Below, in pieces: positions 1 through 8,138 of a stretch of 64,000 nucleotides of DNA. The notes under the pieces were generated by a model. That model had not been told where the DNA came from and made no database searches. It worked only from the letters and a program-made list of their open reading frames with translations. The position numbers and the translations under genes are program-made. The stretch is from Exiguobacterium sp. (lineage in GTDB: Bacteria; Bacillota; Bacilli; Exiguobacteriales; Exiguobacteriaceae). Positions within the stretch are counted from its first letter, which is position 1. The number at the start of each line of letters is the position of its first letter. The stretch lies in assembly GCF_020832205.1 (NCBI RefSeq), contig NZ_JAFIFD010000048.1, positions 1 through 64,000 of the forward strand, written 5' to 3'.

Positions 1-408
1 GCCCGAGACGACGGGCACATTACCGGAGGCGTCATTATGCTCGATATCGATTACTTCAAACTCGTCAACGACACGTTCGGTCATCCGACGGGCGATCTCG
101 TCCTTCGGGCCATCGCCCAGCTTCTCCGACGCAACATTCGAAAGACTGACGCGATCGGTCGCTGGGGAGGGGAAGAATTTTTAATCGTTGCCCCGCACTC
201 GACGTTGTCAGAAGGCATCCGTCTTGCAGATAAGCTTCGTCAAAAAGTGAACGCCGAGCCGTTTGGCCCGGTGCCGCACGTGACGTGCTCGTTTGGTGTC
301 AGTTCATTCGACGGAAGGAAGTCGGTCGAACAAGTGCTGAAAGACGCGGATGAGGCCCTGTATGTGGCAAAAAATCTTGGACGGAATCAAGTATCAAGCA
401 AACTTTGA
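1..408 (+). CDS. GGDEF-domain diguanylate cyclase, C-terminal part
   Basis: This is the end of a diguanylate cyclase; the frame is open to the window edge, so the N-terminus and any sensor domain lie outside. About 135 residues are visible. They include LDIDYFKLVNDTFGH (metal and substrate binding), the catalytic GGEEF motif within GRWGGEEFLIV, and an inhibitory-site RxxD (RKTD) five residues before it. It should therefore make cyclic di-GMP and be feedback-inhibited. The TGA stop sits at the putative right end of an IS200/IS605-type element, so the last few residues may have been changed by insertion. Domain identity is certain; the signal it senses is unknown. Confidence 0.93.
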   Translation, partial: ARDDGHITGGVIMLDIDYFKLVNDTFGHPTGDLVLRAIAQLLRRNIRKTDAIGRWGGEEFLIVAPHSTLSEGIRLADKLRQKVNAEPFGPVPHVTCSFGVSSFDGRKSVEQVLKDADEALYVAKNLGRNQVSSKL

Positions 409-820
409 ACTACCTCCACCTACGCTTCGCTAAGAGGTGGAGGATTCCTGGGTCATCCGGTCTAACGACCGGAACCTGGCCAGGCTACCCCCGTCGTCCC
501 GGCGGTTGAAGAAGCGGTCATATGCCTCGGCCAGATGTTTGACGCTGTTTTGCACAGACGTGCTATCGACTTCCTTCAACCAGTCAAGCTCTTGCTTGAG
601 TACAGAGATTTCTTTTGAACAAGAGCTGTAGGACAGTCCTTTTCCGATCGTCTTGGCGATCAGGATCTCCTGCTCCGTTGTCGGATAGATCCGGAATTTA
701 TACGCTTTATGCTTCAACATGGTATTCACCTTTTTTAGGTATTTATACCCAAAGGAGAGGTCAGTGATTCATCGCCCACTTTCACAAGGGCTTCGCCCGC
801 CACGTTTAGAAGTGGGCGTA
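405..820 (-). mobile_element. Internally deleted IS200/IS605-type element (PATE/MITE-like)
   Basis: Two subterminal hairpins bracket a tnpB remnant. The right-end hairpin (about 413-447) pairs CCTCCACCT with AGGTGGAGG. The left-end hairpin (773-818) pairs CGCCCACTT with AAGTGGGCG and contains an inner GGGC-TTC-GCCC stem. Hairpin ends without terminal inverted repeats or target duplications are typical of IS200/IS605 elements. A TCAA on the minus strand at 405-408 is a plausible right cleavage site, but exact ends are inferred. There is no tnpA, so the element could only move in trans. The right end of such elements normally also encodes the TnpB guide (omega) RNA, and that part appears to be retained. 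Confidence 0.75.
430..729 (-). pseudogene. Miniature tnpB (IS605 OrfB) remnant, 99 codons
   Basis: The N-terminus (HKAYKFRIYPTTEQE) and the block KGLSYSSCSK...ELDWLKEVDS are classic for the N-terminal region of IS605 OrfB/TnpB. About 20 residues normally found after IAKTIG are missing. After FFNRR the frame jumps to the C-terminal codons (RMTQESSTS), whose stop lies inside the right-end hairpin. The RuvC catalytic residues and zinc finger, which make up most of a protein of about 370-400 residues, are gone. The frame remains open from the natural start to the natural stop, which suggests recent deletions. No nuclease activity is possible; whether the short protein is made is unknown. Confidence 0.75.
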
Positions 821-839
821 TTCTCGCCTAATTTTGATA

Positions 840-880
840 AAAAGCGTCACCTCCTCCATGGCTGAGGGGGTGACGCTTTT
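840..880 (-). terminator. Intrinsic terminator after the chemoreceptor gene
   Basis: A 12-bp perfect stem (AAAAGCGTCACC with GGTGACGCTTTT) is followed by a T-run on the minus strand, just after the chemoreceptor stop codon. Because both arms are A/T-flanked it could also stop plus-strand transcripts. Confidence 0.85.
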
Positions 881-883
881 GCC

Positions 884-2863
884 TTATACGTTGAAGCGTG
901 AGACGAGTTCTTGAAGCTCTTCTGCCATGTCGGCGAGCGCTTTTGCCGCTTGGGATACTTCCTCCATCGAGCCAAGCTGATGTTCAGTCGTCGCCGCCAC
1001 TTGTTTTGAAGCGAGCGAGTTCTCGTCGGCGATGTGCGCGATTTGGGTCGCGGCAGCCGATACCTCCTCGACGTTCGCCGCAATCTCTTCGACGGTCGCC
1101 GTCACATCCTCGATGCGCGGAGTCATCTCTTGCGTGCGGACCATGATTTTATGGAACCGGGCCGCCGTGTTCTCTGTCGTCTCTAGCCCTGCTTTCGTAT
1201 GCAGCGAGACTTCTCTCATTAAGTCCACCGAGTGTTGCGTCTCTTGTTTGATGTTATCGATCAAGTCAGAGATCTGTTTCGTCGACTGTTGCGACTGTTC
1301 CGCCAGCTTTCGAACTTCGCTCGCGACGACCGCGAACCCTTTCCCGTTCTCCCCTGCCCGTGCCGCTTCGATTGCGGCGTTCAAAGCGAGGAGGTTCGTT
1401 TGCGTCGCAATCCCGTTGATGACGTCGACGATGTTCCCGATCTCGTTTGAGCGCTGTGAGAGCGACGTGATGACTTCACGGAACGATTCGACAGACGTAT
1501 CGATCGCTCGCATTTGCTCCACATTCTCAGTGACGGCCGACGTCCCGTCTTCCGCTTCGATGGCGGTCTGTCGAGACAACTCCGAGACGTCCGTCGAACT
1601 TTCGGCGATACGCATGATTCCTGCGGTGATGGCCTGCAAAGAAACGGCATTATCGTCAAGTTGACGTTTTGAGTCGTCCGCTCCAGCCGCCATCTGTTGG
1701 ACCGCCCCGGCAATCTGTTCAGAGGAAGCTGTATTTTGAGCCGAGTTCGCCATCAACTCTTGTGATGAGGCAGCGACTTGTCCGATTGATTGATCGAGGT
1801 TTTGGATGATTGTACGGAGCGAACGCGTCATCTCATTGAAACTTGTCGCGACGCGTCCAATTTCGTCATTCGATTCGACGGCAATCTCTTCAGTCAAATC
1901 ACCAGCTTGAATCCGTTCCGCGCCGATCGTCAAGCGGTTAAGCGGCCGGATAATTGAACGGATCACGAAGTATAACAAAATCGTCGAAGCGACGATCATT
2001 CCGGCAATGACGCCGATCGTCGTCCATAAAATCCCGACCGTTTCTTCTCGAATTTCACTTTCGTAAAGGGTGCCAGCGACTTTCCATCCGGTCACTTCGT
2101 TTGTCGTGAAGTCCATTTGTTTGGCCTCACCTTCGAACGTATAGGCGAAACTACTTTCATCCGACCCATAGAGCGGTTCCACCCAATCACCTGTCGCTTC
2201 TTCCCCGGCAACAAGTGTCGGATGGGTGATGAAACGTCCATTGCGGTCGAGGATGGTGACGTAGCCTTCTTTCCCGATTGGAATGCCCGCTGCGACACTG
2301 GCGATATCATCGACATCGACGTCGACCGCGATGACCCCACGCCCGTCGTTACTCGTTTGCGATAAGGTAACCATCATCTTTTGAGAAGCGGCATCCACGT
2401 AAGGATCGGTGATCACGACTTGTCCGCCGGCCGCCTCTGCCGCCTCGAACCATGGCCGAGTCCGCGGGTCGTAGTCGTCTGGTAACGTCTGCTCCGGGTA
2501 AATCGTCATCGCCCCTTCTGTCGAGGCATAATAAATGTTTGTCACGTTCGGATGCGTCGCCAAATACTCGACCAACTTTTCCTCTAACGCTGCGTTGTCA
2601 CTTCCCGATTCATAGAGAGTGGCATCGATGCGCTCAGCGAAAAAATCGACATCGCCTTTAATTGGACCGATTAGATTATTGATCTCAGCGTCCATCCGCT
2701 CCACTCCCGCGTGGGCAGATTGCAAGATTTGATCTTTAATCTTTTGCTTCGCCTGACCATAGGCGACGATCCCAATCAATAAAGAAGGGATGAGTAAAAC
2801 GAGTGCGGACATAATGATCAATTTTTGTTTGATACTGATCGTACGGGTTGACTTCCGGTTCAT
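884..2863 (-). CDS. Methyl-accepting chemotaxis protein with dCache sensor
   Basis: This is a transmembrane chemoreceptor that would control CheA. Transmembrane helix 1 is at about residues 13-35 and an extracellular double Cache domain spans about 36-272. Transmembrane helix 2 is at about 277-303, a HAMP domain at 300-352 and the cytoplasmic coiled-coil signalling domain covers the rest. The conserved hairpin tip ([19 protein letters not shown]) is intact. The Cache region contains YDPRTRPWF and TDPYVDA, which resemble the amino-acid-binding motif of dCache receptors. An AGGAG site lies 7 nt before the ATG. The gene is monocistronic, with a candidate sigma-D promoter upstream. The ligand is not known. 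Confidence 0.95.
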   Translation of the reverse strand: MNRKSTRTISIKQKLIIMSALVLLIPSLLIGIVAYGQAKQKIKDQILQSAHAGVERMDAEINNLIGPIKGDVDFFAERIDATLYESGSDNAALEEKLVEYLATHPNVTNIYYASTEGAMTIYPEQTLPDDYDPRTRPWFEAAEAAGGQVVITDPYVDAASQKMMVTLSQTSNDGRGVIAVDVDVDDIASVAAGIPIGKEGYVTILDRNGRFITHPTLVAGEEATGDWVEPLYGSDESSFAYTFEGEAKQMDFTTNEVTGWKVAGTLYESEIREETVGILWTTIGVIAGMIVASTILLYFVIRSIIRPLNRLTIGAERIQAGDLTEEIAVESNDEIGRVATSFNEMTRSLRTIIQNLDQSIGQVAASSQELMANSAQNTASSEQIAGAVQQMAAGADDSKRQLDDNAVSLQAITAGIMRIAESSTDVSELSRQTAIEAEDGTSAVTENVEQMRAIDTSVESFREVITSLSQRSNEIGNIVDVINGIATQTNLLALNAAIEAARAGENGKGFAVVASEVRKLAEQSQQSTKQISDLIDNIKQETQHSVDLMREVSLHTKAGLETTENTAARFHKIMVRTQEMTPRIEDVTATVEEIAANVEEVSAAATQIAHIADENSLASKQVAATTEHQLGSMEEVSQAAKALADMAEELQELVSRFNV

Positions 2864-3177
2864 ACAACAACTCCTATCTCGAGCGATATACTCGTCACGT
2901 TACTGACAATATCGGTCGAAATCCGGATTTTTTCATAACCCGCATTAAAATTCTGCCCGCTATTTAGAATGTTCATAATTGAAAACCTTTTCATTCCAGT
3001 TATGCTTATGATTTCTCGTTACAAAAAAAGACTGTCCTTCATCTCCTGAAAAGTCGTCCCGTTACACATTTCGTCAATGACGACCTGGCTGATCCAAAGT
3101 GTCTCTCTACCGTGCCGCTACGCTATCCTCCTCGTTCGTACTTTCCTACTTCTATGTGACGAAGTGCCAACCTAATG
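2864..3177. other. Intergenic region between chemoreceptor and unknown gene
   Basis: About 310 bases without a convincing gene. It contains the candidate sigma-D promoter and leader of the chemoreceptor. There is also a minus-strand T-run near 3024-3030 preceded by only a weak imperfect stem, which might end the transcript of the upstream unknown gene. I see nothing else with coding character. Confidence 0.5.
2909..2935 (-). promoter_or_regulatory. Candidate sigma-D (flagellar/chemotaxis) promoter
   Basis: On the minus strand TGAA is followed after exactly 15 nt by ACCGATAT. The Bacillus sigma-D consensus is TAAA-N15-GCCGATAT, so 10 of 12 positions match. The -10 lies about 46 nt before the chemoreceptor start, a reasonable leader length for a gene class normally under sigma-D. 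Confidence 0.5.
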
Positions 3178-3702
3178 TCAGTCCTCGAGATACATTTCCA
3201 ACTGCAACAGCTCATCTCGAAGTGACGAGAGATCGACAACCGAATGAACACCCATCATATAGTCATATCCGATGAAGACTTTGAATCCATATTCTTCGTC
3301 CGATTCATCCGTCTTAAGCTCTAACTGAGCGTATAGCCCATTCCTTAACATGAGCCGTAGCATGTTCGGGATATGACGCTGCGTCAGTACCTTGCCTGTC
3401 TTCATTTTTTTGCGCATATCTCTCATCCGGATCGGATAGAGCGCATCAAACGCACGTCTTGAAGAGGGACGGTACGCATAGTTATGGTAACGTCGTTCAA
3501 GATATGAGACGGTTAATGTCTTCACGCCTAAATAGTCCATAATCCGCTCAATCGCTTCAACGTAATTGGCTTCAACGCGAAGATATTCTTCAAGCGTGAA
3601 GACACTCCCATCATACGTATCACCGATGCATGACATATCGATCCATTCGTCAACTTTCCCTCTCGTTTCAGGATCGTATTTAGTCACGTTATATACGTAC
3701 AT
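3178..3702 (-). CDS. Hypothetical protein, about 174 residues
   Basis: I do not recognise a named family. The start chosen is the ATG of MYVYNVTKYDPETR, preceded by AAGGAG. A longer frame from a TTG at 3771 overlaps the preceding GNAT stop but has no good ribosome binding site of its own. The protein is soluble and rich in charged and aromatic residues (YLERRYHNYAYRPSSRRAF), with no signal peptide or membrane segment. The N-terminal pattern of VTKYDP followed by a DEW motif and an EEYLRVE..Y helix resembles small uncharacterised Bacillales proteins known to me only as hypotheticals. It is probably co-transcribed with the upstream acetyltransferase. Function unknown. Confidence 0.7.
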   Translation of the reverse strand: MYVYNVTKYDPETRGKVDEWIDMSCIGDTYDGSVFTLEEYLRVEANYVEAIERIMDYLGVKTLTVSYLERRYHNYAYRPSSRRAFDALYPIRMRDMRKKMKTGKVLTQRHIPNMLRLMLRNGLYAQLELKTDESDEEYGFKVFIGYDYMMGVHSVVDLSSLRDELLQLEMYLED

Positions 3703-3767
3703 GCAGTCATCTTCTCCTTCTGATTTGGAAGTCGTCAAAAAGGACGCGACAACGATGTCACGTCCAT

Positions 3768-4289
3768 TCAAGCTCCGATGATGGCGTCATGGTTCGCCTT
3801 TGTCCACCCGTAGGCGACTTCGCGAAGAGCGAGCTCCCCGATGGTCCGCTCTTTCTCGTCAATCACTTCGCCTTGTTTTCGTTCGTAAAATGAGCGGTAT
3901 GGGTTCAACTCGAGCGCCCAAATGATCATCCCTGAGCTACACATCGCCCCAACCGCCTTCTCGAGAAGTCTCGACCCGAGTCCGTTCCGTTGATGCTCCT
4001 CGAGCACATAAATCGCATACACTTCGTTCGGATGATCAGGATAACCCCCGGTCCGTTCCGCCCCGTACAAGATGAACCCGACAATCTCTTCTTCAACGAC
4101 GGCGACGAATCCGTCCACTTCCCGTTTCGAGAGGGCGTCCCGAACCTTTTCGGCCCATTCGATCGCATTCGATGACAGCTTCAACAGGAAATCAGTCGGG
4201 ACGATTCCTCGATACGTCGTCCGCCAGCCATTCACCCGGACGCGTGCAATCCCGTACGCATCTTTCGGCTCGGCTACCCGTATAACCAT
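3768..4289 (-). CDS. GNAT-family N-acetyltransferase
   Basis: A 173-residue single-domain acetyltransferase that would move an acetyl group from acetyl-CoA to an amine. The N-terminus (VIRVAEPKDAYGIARVRVNGWRTTYRG) is typical of a GNAT subfamily annotated in many Bacillales. The acetyl-CoA-binding region is AIYVLEEHQRNGLGSRLLEKA (about residues 91-111), with the Q/R-x-x-G-x-G/A pattern in RNGLGS. GGAGG lies 7 nt before the ATG. It is followed closely by the unknown gene ending at 3178, so the two may share a transcript. Substrate unknown. Confidence 0.9.
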   Translation of the reverse strand: MVIRVAEPKDAYGIARVRVNGWRTTYRGIVPTDFLLKLSSNAIEWAEKVRDALSKREVDGFVAVVEEEIVGFILYGAERTGGYPDHPNEVYAIYVLEEHQRNGLGSRLLEKAVGAMCSSGMIIWALELNPYRSFYERKQGEVIDEKERTIGELALREVAYGWTKANHDAIIGA

Positions 4290-4384
4290 CTTGACCCCCT
4301 CCTAGCGCAAGTTTTATAAGTATTTTACCACAAATCGCCATCCTGCAATCCATTAGTGAGTCAAATCCAAAGACAATTTAGCGA

Positions 4385-4414
4385 CAAAAAACGACCGTGG
4401 CATGCCACGGTCGT
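4385..4414 (-). terminator. Terminator of the fructose operon
   Basis: The inverted repeat ACGACCGTGG-CATG-CCACGGTCGT is followed on the minus strand by a run of T residues, immediately after the fruA stop codon. Confidence 0.9.
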
Positions 4415-4419
4415 TCAGA

Positions 4420-6330
4420 TTATGCAACGTCTTGTTTTGGTGTTGCTGTCGCAGTTGTAAGCGGTTTTTTCAAGAATGAGAGGAGCAGTGCTCCAATCAA
4501 AGCACCGGCGAGAATCGCAAGGGCGTAAAGGCCCATACTCATGACGACGTTTCCAGCTCCTTCAAGAAGTGGGAAGACGAAGATTCCGCCGTGCGGTGCA
4601 GGTAATTGGATAGCGAAGAACGCTGACAATCCACCGGCGATAGCCGAGCCGAGAATGGCTGACGGCAAGACGCGAATCGGGTCAGCCGCTGCGAACGGGA
4701 TGGCTGCTTCCGTGATGAACGAGGCACCCATGACGTACGCTGTCTTTCCTGCTTCACGTTCTTGTTTCGAGAACTTCTGACGTGCAAACACAGTCGATGC
4801 GAGCGCAACGAGAAGCGGTGGTACCATCCCACCGGCCATGACGGCCGCCATGACTTCTTGGTTGCCGGCTGTGAGCGCCGCAGTACCAAAGACGTAGGCA
4901 GTCTTGTTGATCGGACCACCCATATCGACGGCCATCATCCCACCGACGATAACGCCGAGTAAGACAGCGTTCGCTCCGCTCATGCCGTTGAGCACTTCCA
5001 TGAGCCACGTCATGAACGCAGCAATCGGTTCGTTGACGACGAGCAACATGATCATCCCTGAGATGAATGAACCGAGGAGCGGGAACAAGAGCACCGGCTT
5101 GATGCCTTCAAGTGACGCAGGCAAGTTCGCGAGCGCGCGCTTTAAGAACACGACGACGTAACCGGCGAGGAAACCGGCGATGAGACCACCGAGGAACCCT
5201 GCCCCGCCTTCACTTGCGAGGAAACCAGCGACGAGACCTGGTGCGAGACCCGGACGGTCGGCGATGGACATCGCGATGAAACCGGCAAGGACTGGAACGA
5301 GGAACCCGAACGCGGCGCCTCCGATCGTCATGAGCTGAGCGGCGAACTCATTGTATGACGGATCATCTGGATTGGCCGAGTTGATGCCCCAGAAGAAGCT
5401 GAGTGCAATCAAGAGACCACCTGCCACGACGAGTGGAAGCATCGCCGACACACCGCTCATCAAGTGCTTGTAAACACCTGTCCGCTGTTCTTTTTTCTCA
5501 CCACCCGATTTACCGGACGCTTGATAGACCGGTGCGTCTTGCTTCACGGCGCGGTTGATCAACTCTTCCGGCTTCCGGATGCCTTGAGCGACCGGGACTT
5601 CGATGACGTGTTTGCCAGCAAAACGATCCATCTCGACCGCCTTGTCGGCAGCGACGATGATGGCTGTCGCACGTGCGATGTCCGCTGACGTCAATTCATT
5701 CTTCACGCCAGTCGACCCGTTCGTCTCGACTTTTATGTCGACTCCCATCGCTTCCGCTTTTTGCTTCAAGCTATCGGCGGCCATGTACGTATGGGCGATG
5801 CCGGTCGGGCAAGCTGTGACAGCGAGGATGTACGGCGCGTCTTGTTTCACTGGTTTCGCTTCGACCGGAGCCGCTTCCGCCGCTTCTTTCTCTTCGATCG
5901 CGCGAATGACATCATCAGCCGAAGTGGCTGCGTAGAGACGTTCTTGGAAGTTCGGGTCCATAAGGAAGACAGATAATTTCGATAACGTTTCCAAGTGTTC
6001 GTTGTTCGCATGCTCTCCTGCTGCAATCATGAAGAACAAGCGGCTGTCTTGCCCGTCAAGTGCCTCGTAGTCGATACCTTCCGAGCGTCCGAAGGCGATA
6101 GCCGGTTCTTTGACCGCTTTCGTCTTCGCGTGCGGGATGGCGATTCCTTCTCCTAGACCGGTCGTACTTTGTGCTTCACGCGCGAGAATGGCGTCGCGAT
6201 AACCGTTTCGGTCAGACAGTTTGCCGGCCCGGTCGAGCACGTCGACGAGTTCTTCGATGACGTCCGCTTTCGAACGGCTGCTTAGATTCAACTGAATCGT
6301 GTCTTTTTTGAGCAGATCCGTGATGTTCAT
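4420..6330 (-). CDS. fruA: PTS fructose transporter subunit EIIABC
   Basis: This protein takes up fructose and phosphorylates it to fructose-1-phosphate. An N-terminal EIIA domain (about 1-150) has its phospho-histidine in GIAIPHAKT (H67). It is followed by an EIIB domain (about 165-265) with the phospho-cysteine in VTACPTGIAHTYMAA (C174), and a polytopic EIIC domain (about 285-620) starting MSGVSAMLPLVVAGG. The order IIA-IIB-IIC in one 636-residue chain is usual for Bacillales FruA. Its ATG overlaps the fruK stop by 4 bp, and it is the last gene of fruR-fruK-fruA. Expression should respond to CcpA and FruR through the region upstream of fruR. Confidence 0.97.
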   Translation of the reverse strand: MNITDLLKKDTIQLNLSSRSKADVIEELVDVLDRAGKLSDRNGYRDAILAREAQSTTGLGEGIAIPHAKTKAVKEPAIAFGRSEGIDYEALDGQDSRLFFMIAAGEHANNEHLETLSKLSVFLMDPNFQERLYAATSADDVIRAIEEKEAAEAAPVEAKPVKQDAPYILAVTACPTGIAHTYMAADSLKQKAEAMGVDIKVETNGSTGVKNELTSADIARATAIIVAADKAVEMDRFAGKHVIEVPVAQGIRKPEELINRAVKQDAPVYQASGKSGGEKKEQRTGVYKHLMSGVSAMLPLVVAGGLLIALSFFWGINSANPDDPSYNEFAAQLMTIGGAAFGFLVPVLAGFIAMSIADRPGLAPGLVAGFLASEGGAGFLGGLIAGFLAGYVVVFLKRALANLPASLEGIKPVLLFPLLGSFISGMIMLLVVNEPIAAFMTWLMEVLNGMSGANAVLLGVIVGGMMAVDMGGPINKTAYVFGTAALTAGNQEVMAAVMAGGMVPPLLVALASTVFARQKFSKQEREAGKTAYVMGASFITEAAIPFAAADPIRVLPSAILGSAIAGGLSAFFAIQLPAPHGGIFVFPLLEGAGNVVMSMGLYALAILAGALIGALLLSFLKKPLTTATATPKQDVA

Positions 6331-7256
6331 GTTGTTTCCTCCAATCGAGATAGTGGGGTGACGTCGACTTCGCTGACCAAGCGGTCCACGTCTTGTTTCG
6401 TACAGAGGCCGAACGTATAAGCAGACGCGCTGCCGGTCGTGACCGCATAGCGGAACGCCTCCGACGCGTCGTGGTCTAGAATGTTGGCGACGAAGCCGGC
6501 GACGAGTGAGTCTCCAGCCCCGACCGAGTTGACGAGCTTGCCGTTCGGTGTGTTCGCCGTATAAGCACCGTTCGCATTGACGAGCATCGCGCCGTCTCCT
6601 GCGAACGAGACGATGACGTTCTTCGCGCCACGCTCGACAAGTTGTTCGGCGTACGGCAACGCCTGTTCAAACGTCTTCACGTCTGTATCGAACAGCTCAC
6701 CGAGTTCGTGGTGGTTCGGTTTGATCATGAGCGGTTCAAGTGATAATACTTCGAGCATCGCTTCTTTCGTCGTATCGACGACGAATTCGGCTCCGTTCGC
6801 CCGGATCTTCTCAGCGAGCACCCGGTACAATGAACTTGGTAAATTGCCAGGGATGCTACCCGCCAGGACGACGATGTCGCCTTCTTGAATCTGCTCGAAC
6901 TGTTCAGTCAACTGTTCAAGTTCAGCATCCCGGATAACCGGGCCGCTGGCGTTTAATTCCGTTTCTTCTTTTGCTCGGATTTTGACGTTGATGCGTGTTT
7001 CTCCATCGACCTCGACAAAATCTGTTCGGACGCCTTTATCTTTGAGCGCCTTTTTAATGAATTCACCGGTCGTTCCACCGATGAATCCGAGCGCGACCGT
7101 CTCGACGTCATATTCACGTAAGACGAACGCGACGTTGATTCCTTTTCCGCCGGCCCGTTGTGATGTTTCTTGGATCCGGTTCACTTCACCTAACACGACT
7201 TCTGGTAACGTGACGTAATAATCGATCGAAGGGTTGAGCGTTAACGTATAAATCAT
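6327..7256 (-). CDS. fruK: 1-phosphofructokinase
   Basis: This enzyme phosphorylates the fructose-1-phosphate made by FruA to fructose-1,6-bisphosphate, feeding glycolysis. The 309 residues show the PfkB/ribokinase fold: MIYTLTLNPSIDYYV at the N-terminus, the substrate-binding RAGGKGINVA near residue 35, and the second PfkB signature VNSVGAGDS with catalytic D249. It overlaps its neighbours by 4 bp at both ends, so translation is probably coupled. Length and position between the regulator and the transporter fit 1-phosphofructokinase better than tagatose-6-phosphate kinase. Confidence 0.96.
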   Translation of the reverse strand: MIYTLTLNPSIDYYVTLPEVVLGEVNRIQETSQRAGGKGINVAFVLREYDVETVALGFIGGTTGEFIKKALKDKGVRTDFVEVDGETRINVKIRAKEETELNASGPVIRDAELEQLTEQFEQIQEGDIVVLAGSIPGNLPSSLYRVLAEKIRANGAEFVVDTTKEAMLEVLSLEPLMIKPNHHELGELFDTDVKTFEQALPYAEQLVERGAKNVIVSFAGDGAMLVNANGAYTANTPNGKLVNSVGAGDSLVAGFVANILDHDASEAFRYAVTTGSASAYTFGLCTKQDVDRLVSEVDVTPLSRLEETT

Positions 7257-7999
7257 TGGGCGTTCACCACCTTTGTAATTGATTCGACTGAACGGACGTA
7301 AGGCGCATCGGACATCGTGATGAGCGTTGCCGCCTCGAGCGGCGCCACTCGGCTGAACGATCGTTTCCCGAATTTCGAGTCGTCCGCTAAAATGAAGGCG
7401 CCGCGTGCCAGTTCAATCGCAGTCTTTTTGACGAGGGCTTCTTCTGGGTCTGGTGTCGTATAACCGGCCTCGAGATCGACGCCGTTTATACCGAGGAATG
7501 CGAGGTCGACCCGATAGTTCATCATACTCTCACGGGCGTTGTAGCCGACGAGTGCTTGCGTCGAACGTTTCAATTCACCGCCGATGACAAACGTCTTAAT
7601 GTCGAGATCGAACAAGTCGTTCGCGATCGGCAAGCTGTTCGTCACGACGATGACATGCTTCCCGGTGAGGAACGGGACCATCGCTTGTGTCGTCGTCCCT
7701 GCATCGAGATATACCGACATGCCGTCTTCGATGAACGTCGCGGCCTTCCGTGCGATCGCGACTTTCTCATCGACGAATCGATCTCGTTTCTCTTCGAACG
7801 TCGGCTCTTCTTCCGGATGAACGACGAGCGTCGCTCCCCCATGAACCCGTTCTAAATATCCTTCAGCCTCAAGGTCTGTCAAATCACGACGGATGGTCGA
7901 TTCCGACGCTTCGGTCAAGTCGACCAACTCTTTCAACTTGACGATTCGTTGTTCCGACAACCGTTGCAAAATCAGTTGATGTCGTTGTTTCGTTAACAT
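7253..7999 (-). CDS. fruR: DeoR-family transcriptional regulator of the fructose operon
   Basis: The N-terminal DeoR helix-turn-helix (QRHQLILQRLSEQRIVKL, then SESTIRRDLTDLE) is followed by a sugar-phosphate-binding DeoRC domain containing DAGTTT. The gene heads fruRKA, so it should be the local repressor, with fructose-1-phosphate as likely inducer. Two adjacent ATG codons follow GGAGG; the second (MLTKQRHQ) has the better spacing and gives 248 residues. A longer upstream reading (MNDFDCFFNVN...) would begin before the ribosome binding site and is rejected. Confidence 0.92.
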   Translation of the reverse strand: MLTKQRHQLILQRLSEQRIVKLKELVDLTEASESTIRRDLTDLEAEGYLERVHGGATLVVHPEEEPTFEEKRDRFVDEKVAIARKAATFIEDGMSVYLDAGTTTQAMVPFLTGKHVIVVTNSLPIANDLFDLDIKTFVIGGELKRSTQALVGYNARESMMNYRVDLAFLGINGVDLEAGYTTPDPEEALVKKTAIELARGAFILADDSKFGKRSFSRVAPLEAATLITMSDAPYVRSVESITKVVNAQ

Positions 8000-8019
8000 C
8001 ATATTCCCTCCGTAGTTAT

Positions 8020-8048
8020 AATATAAAGCGTTTACATTAAAAAAACAA
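8020..8048 (-). promoter_or_regulatory. Predicted sigma-A promoter of fruRKA
   Basis: TTGTTT (8043-8048) and TATATT (8020-8025) are separated by exactly 17 nt on the minus strand, about 20 nt before the fruR start. The cre site lies over the spacer and -10, and candidate FruR repeats lie over and upstream of the -35. Confidence 0.6.
8021..8037 (-). promoter_or_regulatory. cre site (CcpA) over the fru promoter
   Basis: TGTAAACGCTTTAT on the minus strand matches 12 of 14 positions of the cre consensus TGWNANCGNTNWCA, including the central CG. It overlaps the spacer and -10, a position where CcpA would repress. Confidence 0.6.
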
Positions 8049-8071
8049 TCAAAATCATTCATTATCGTTCA
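8042..8071 (-). promoter_or_regulatory. Candidate FruR operator: three 10-bp direct repeats
   Basis: Reading the minus strand, TGAACGATAA, TGAATGATTT and TGATTGTTTT follow each other with a strict 10-bp period, one helical turn. TGAAnGA-type direct repeats are known for DeoR-type fructose regulators of Gram-positive bacteria. Assignment to FruR is inferred from position. Confidence 0.55.
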
Positions 8072-8102
8072 CTTTTTTTGAATTCGTCACAATTATAACA
8101 TA

Positions 8103-8129
8103 AAAAACGGTCACTATGTGACCGTTTTT
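8103..8129 (-). terminator. Terminator after alpha/beta hydrolase gene
   Basis: AAAAACGGTCAC-TAT-GTGACCGTTTTT forms a 12-bp stem with terminal T-run, just after the hydrolase stop. Confidence 0.85.
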
Positions 8130-8138
8130 GACTGTTCA

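Noticed and set aside
437..631. 64-codon plus-strand frame in the IS605 remnant
   Set aside because: Antisense to the clearly recognisable tnpB remnant.
1032..1664. 210-codon open frame on the plus strand
   Set aside because: It lies wholly antisense to the conserved signalling domain of the chemoreceptor and has a serine- and cysteine-rich shadow composition.
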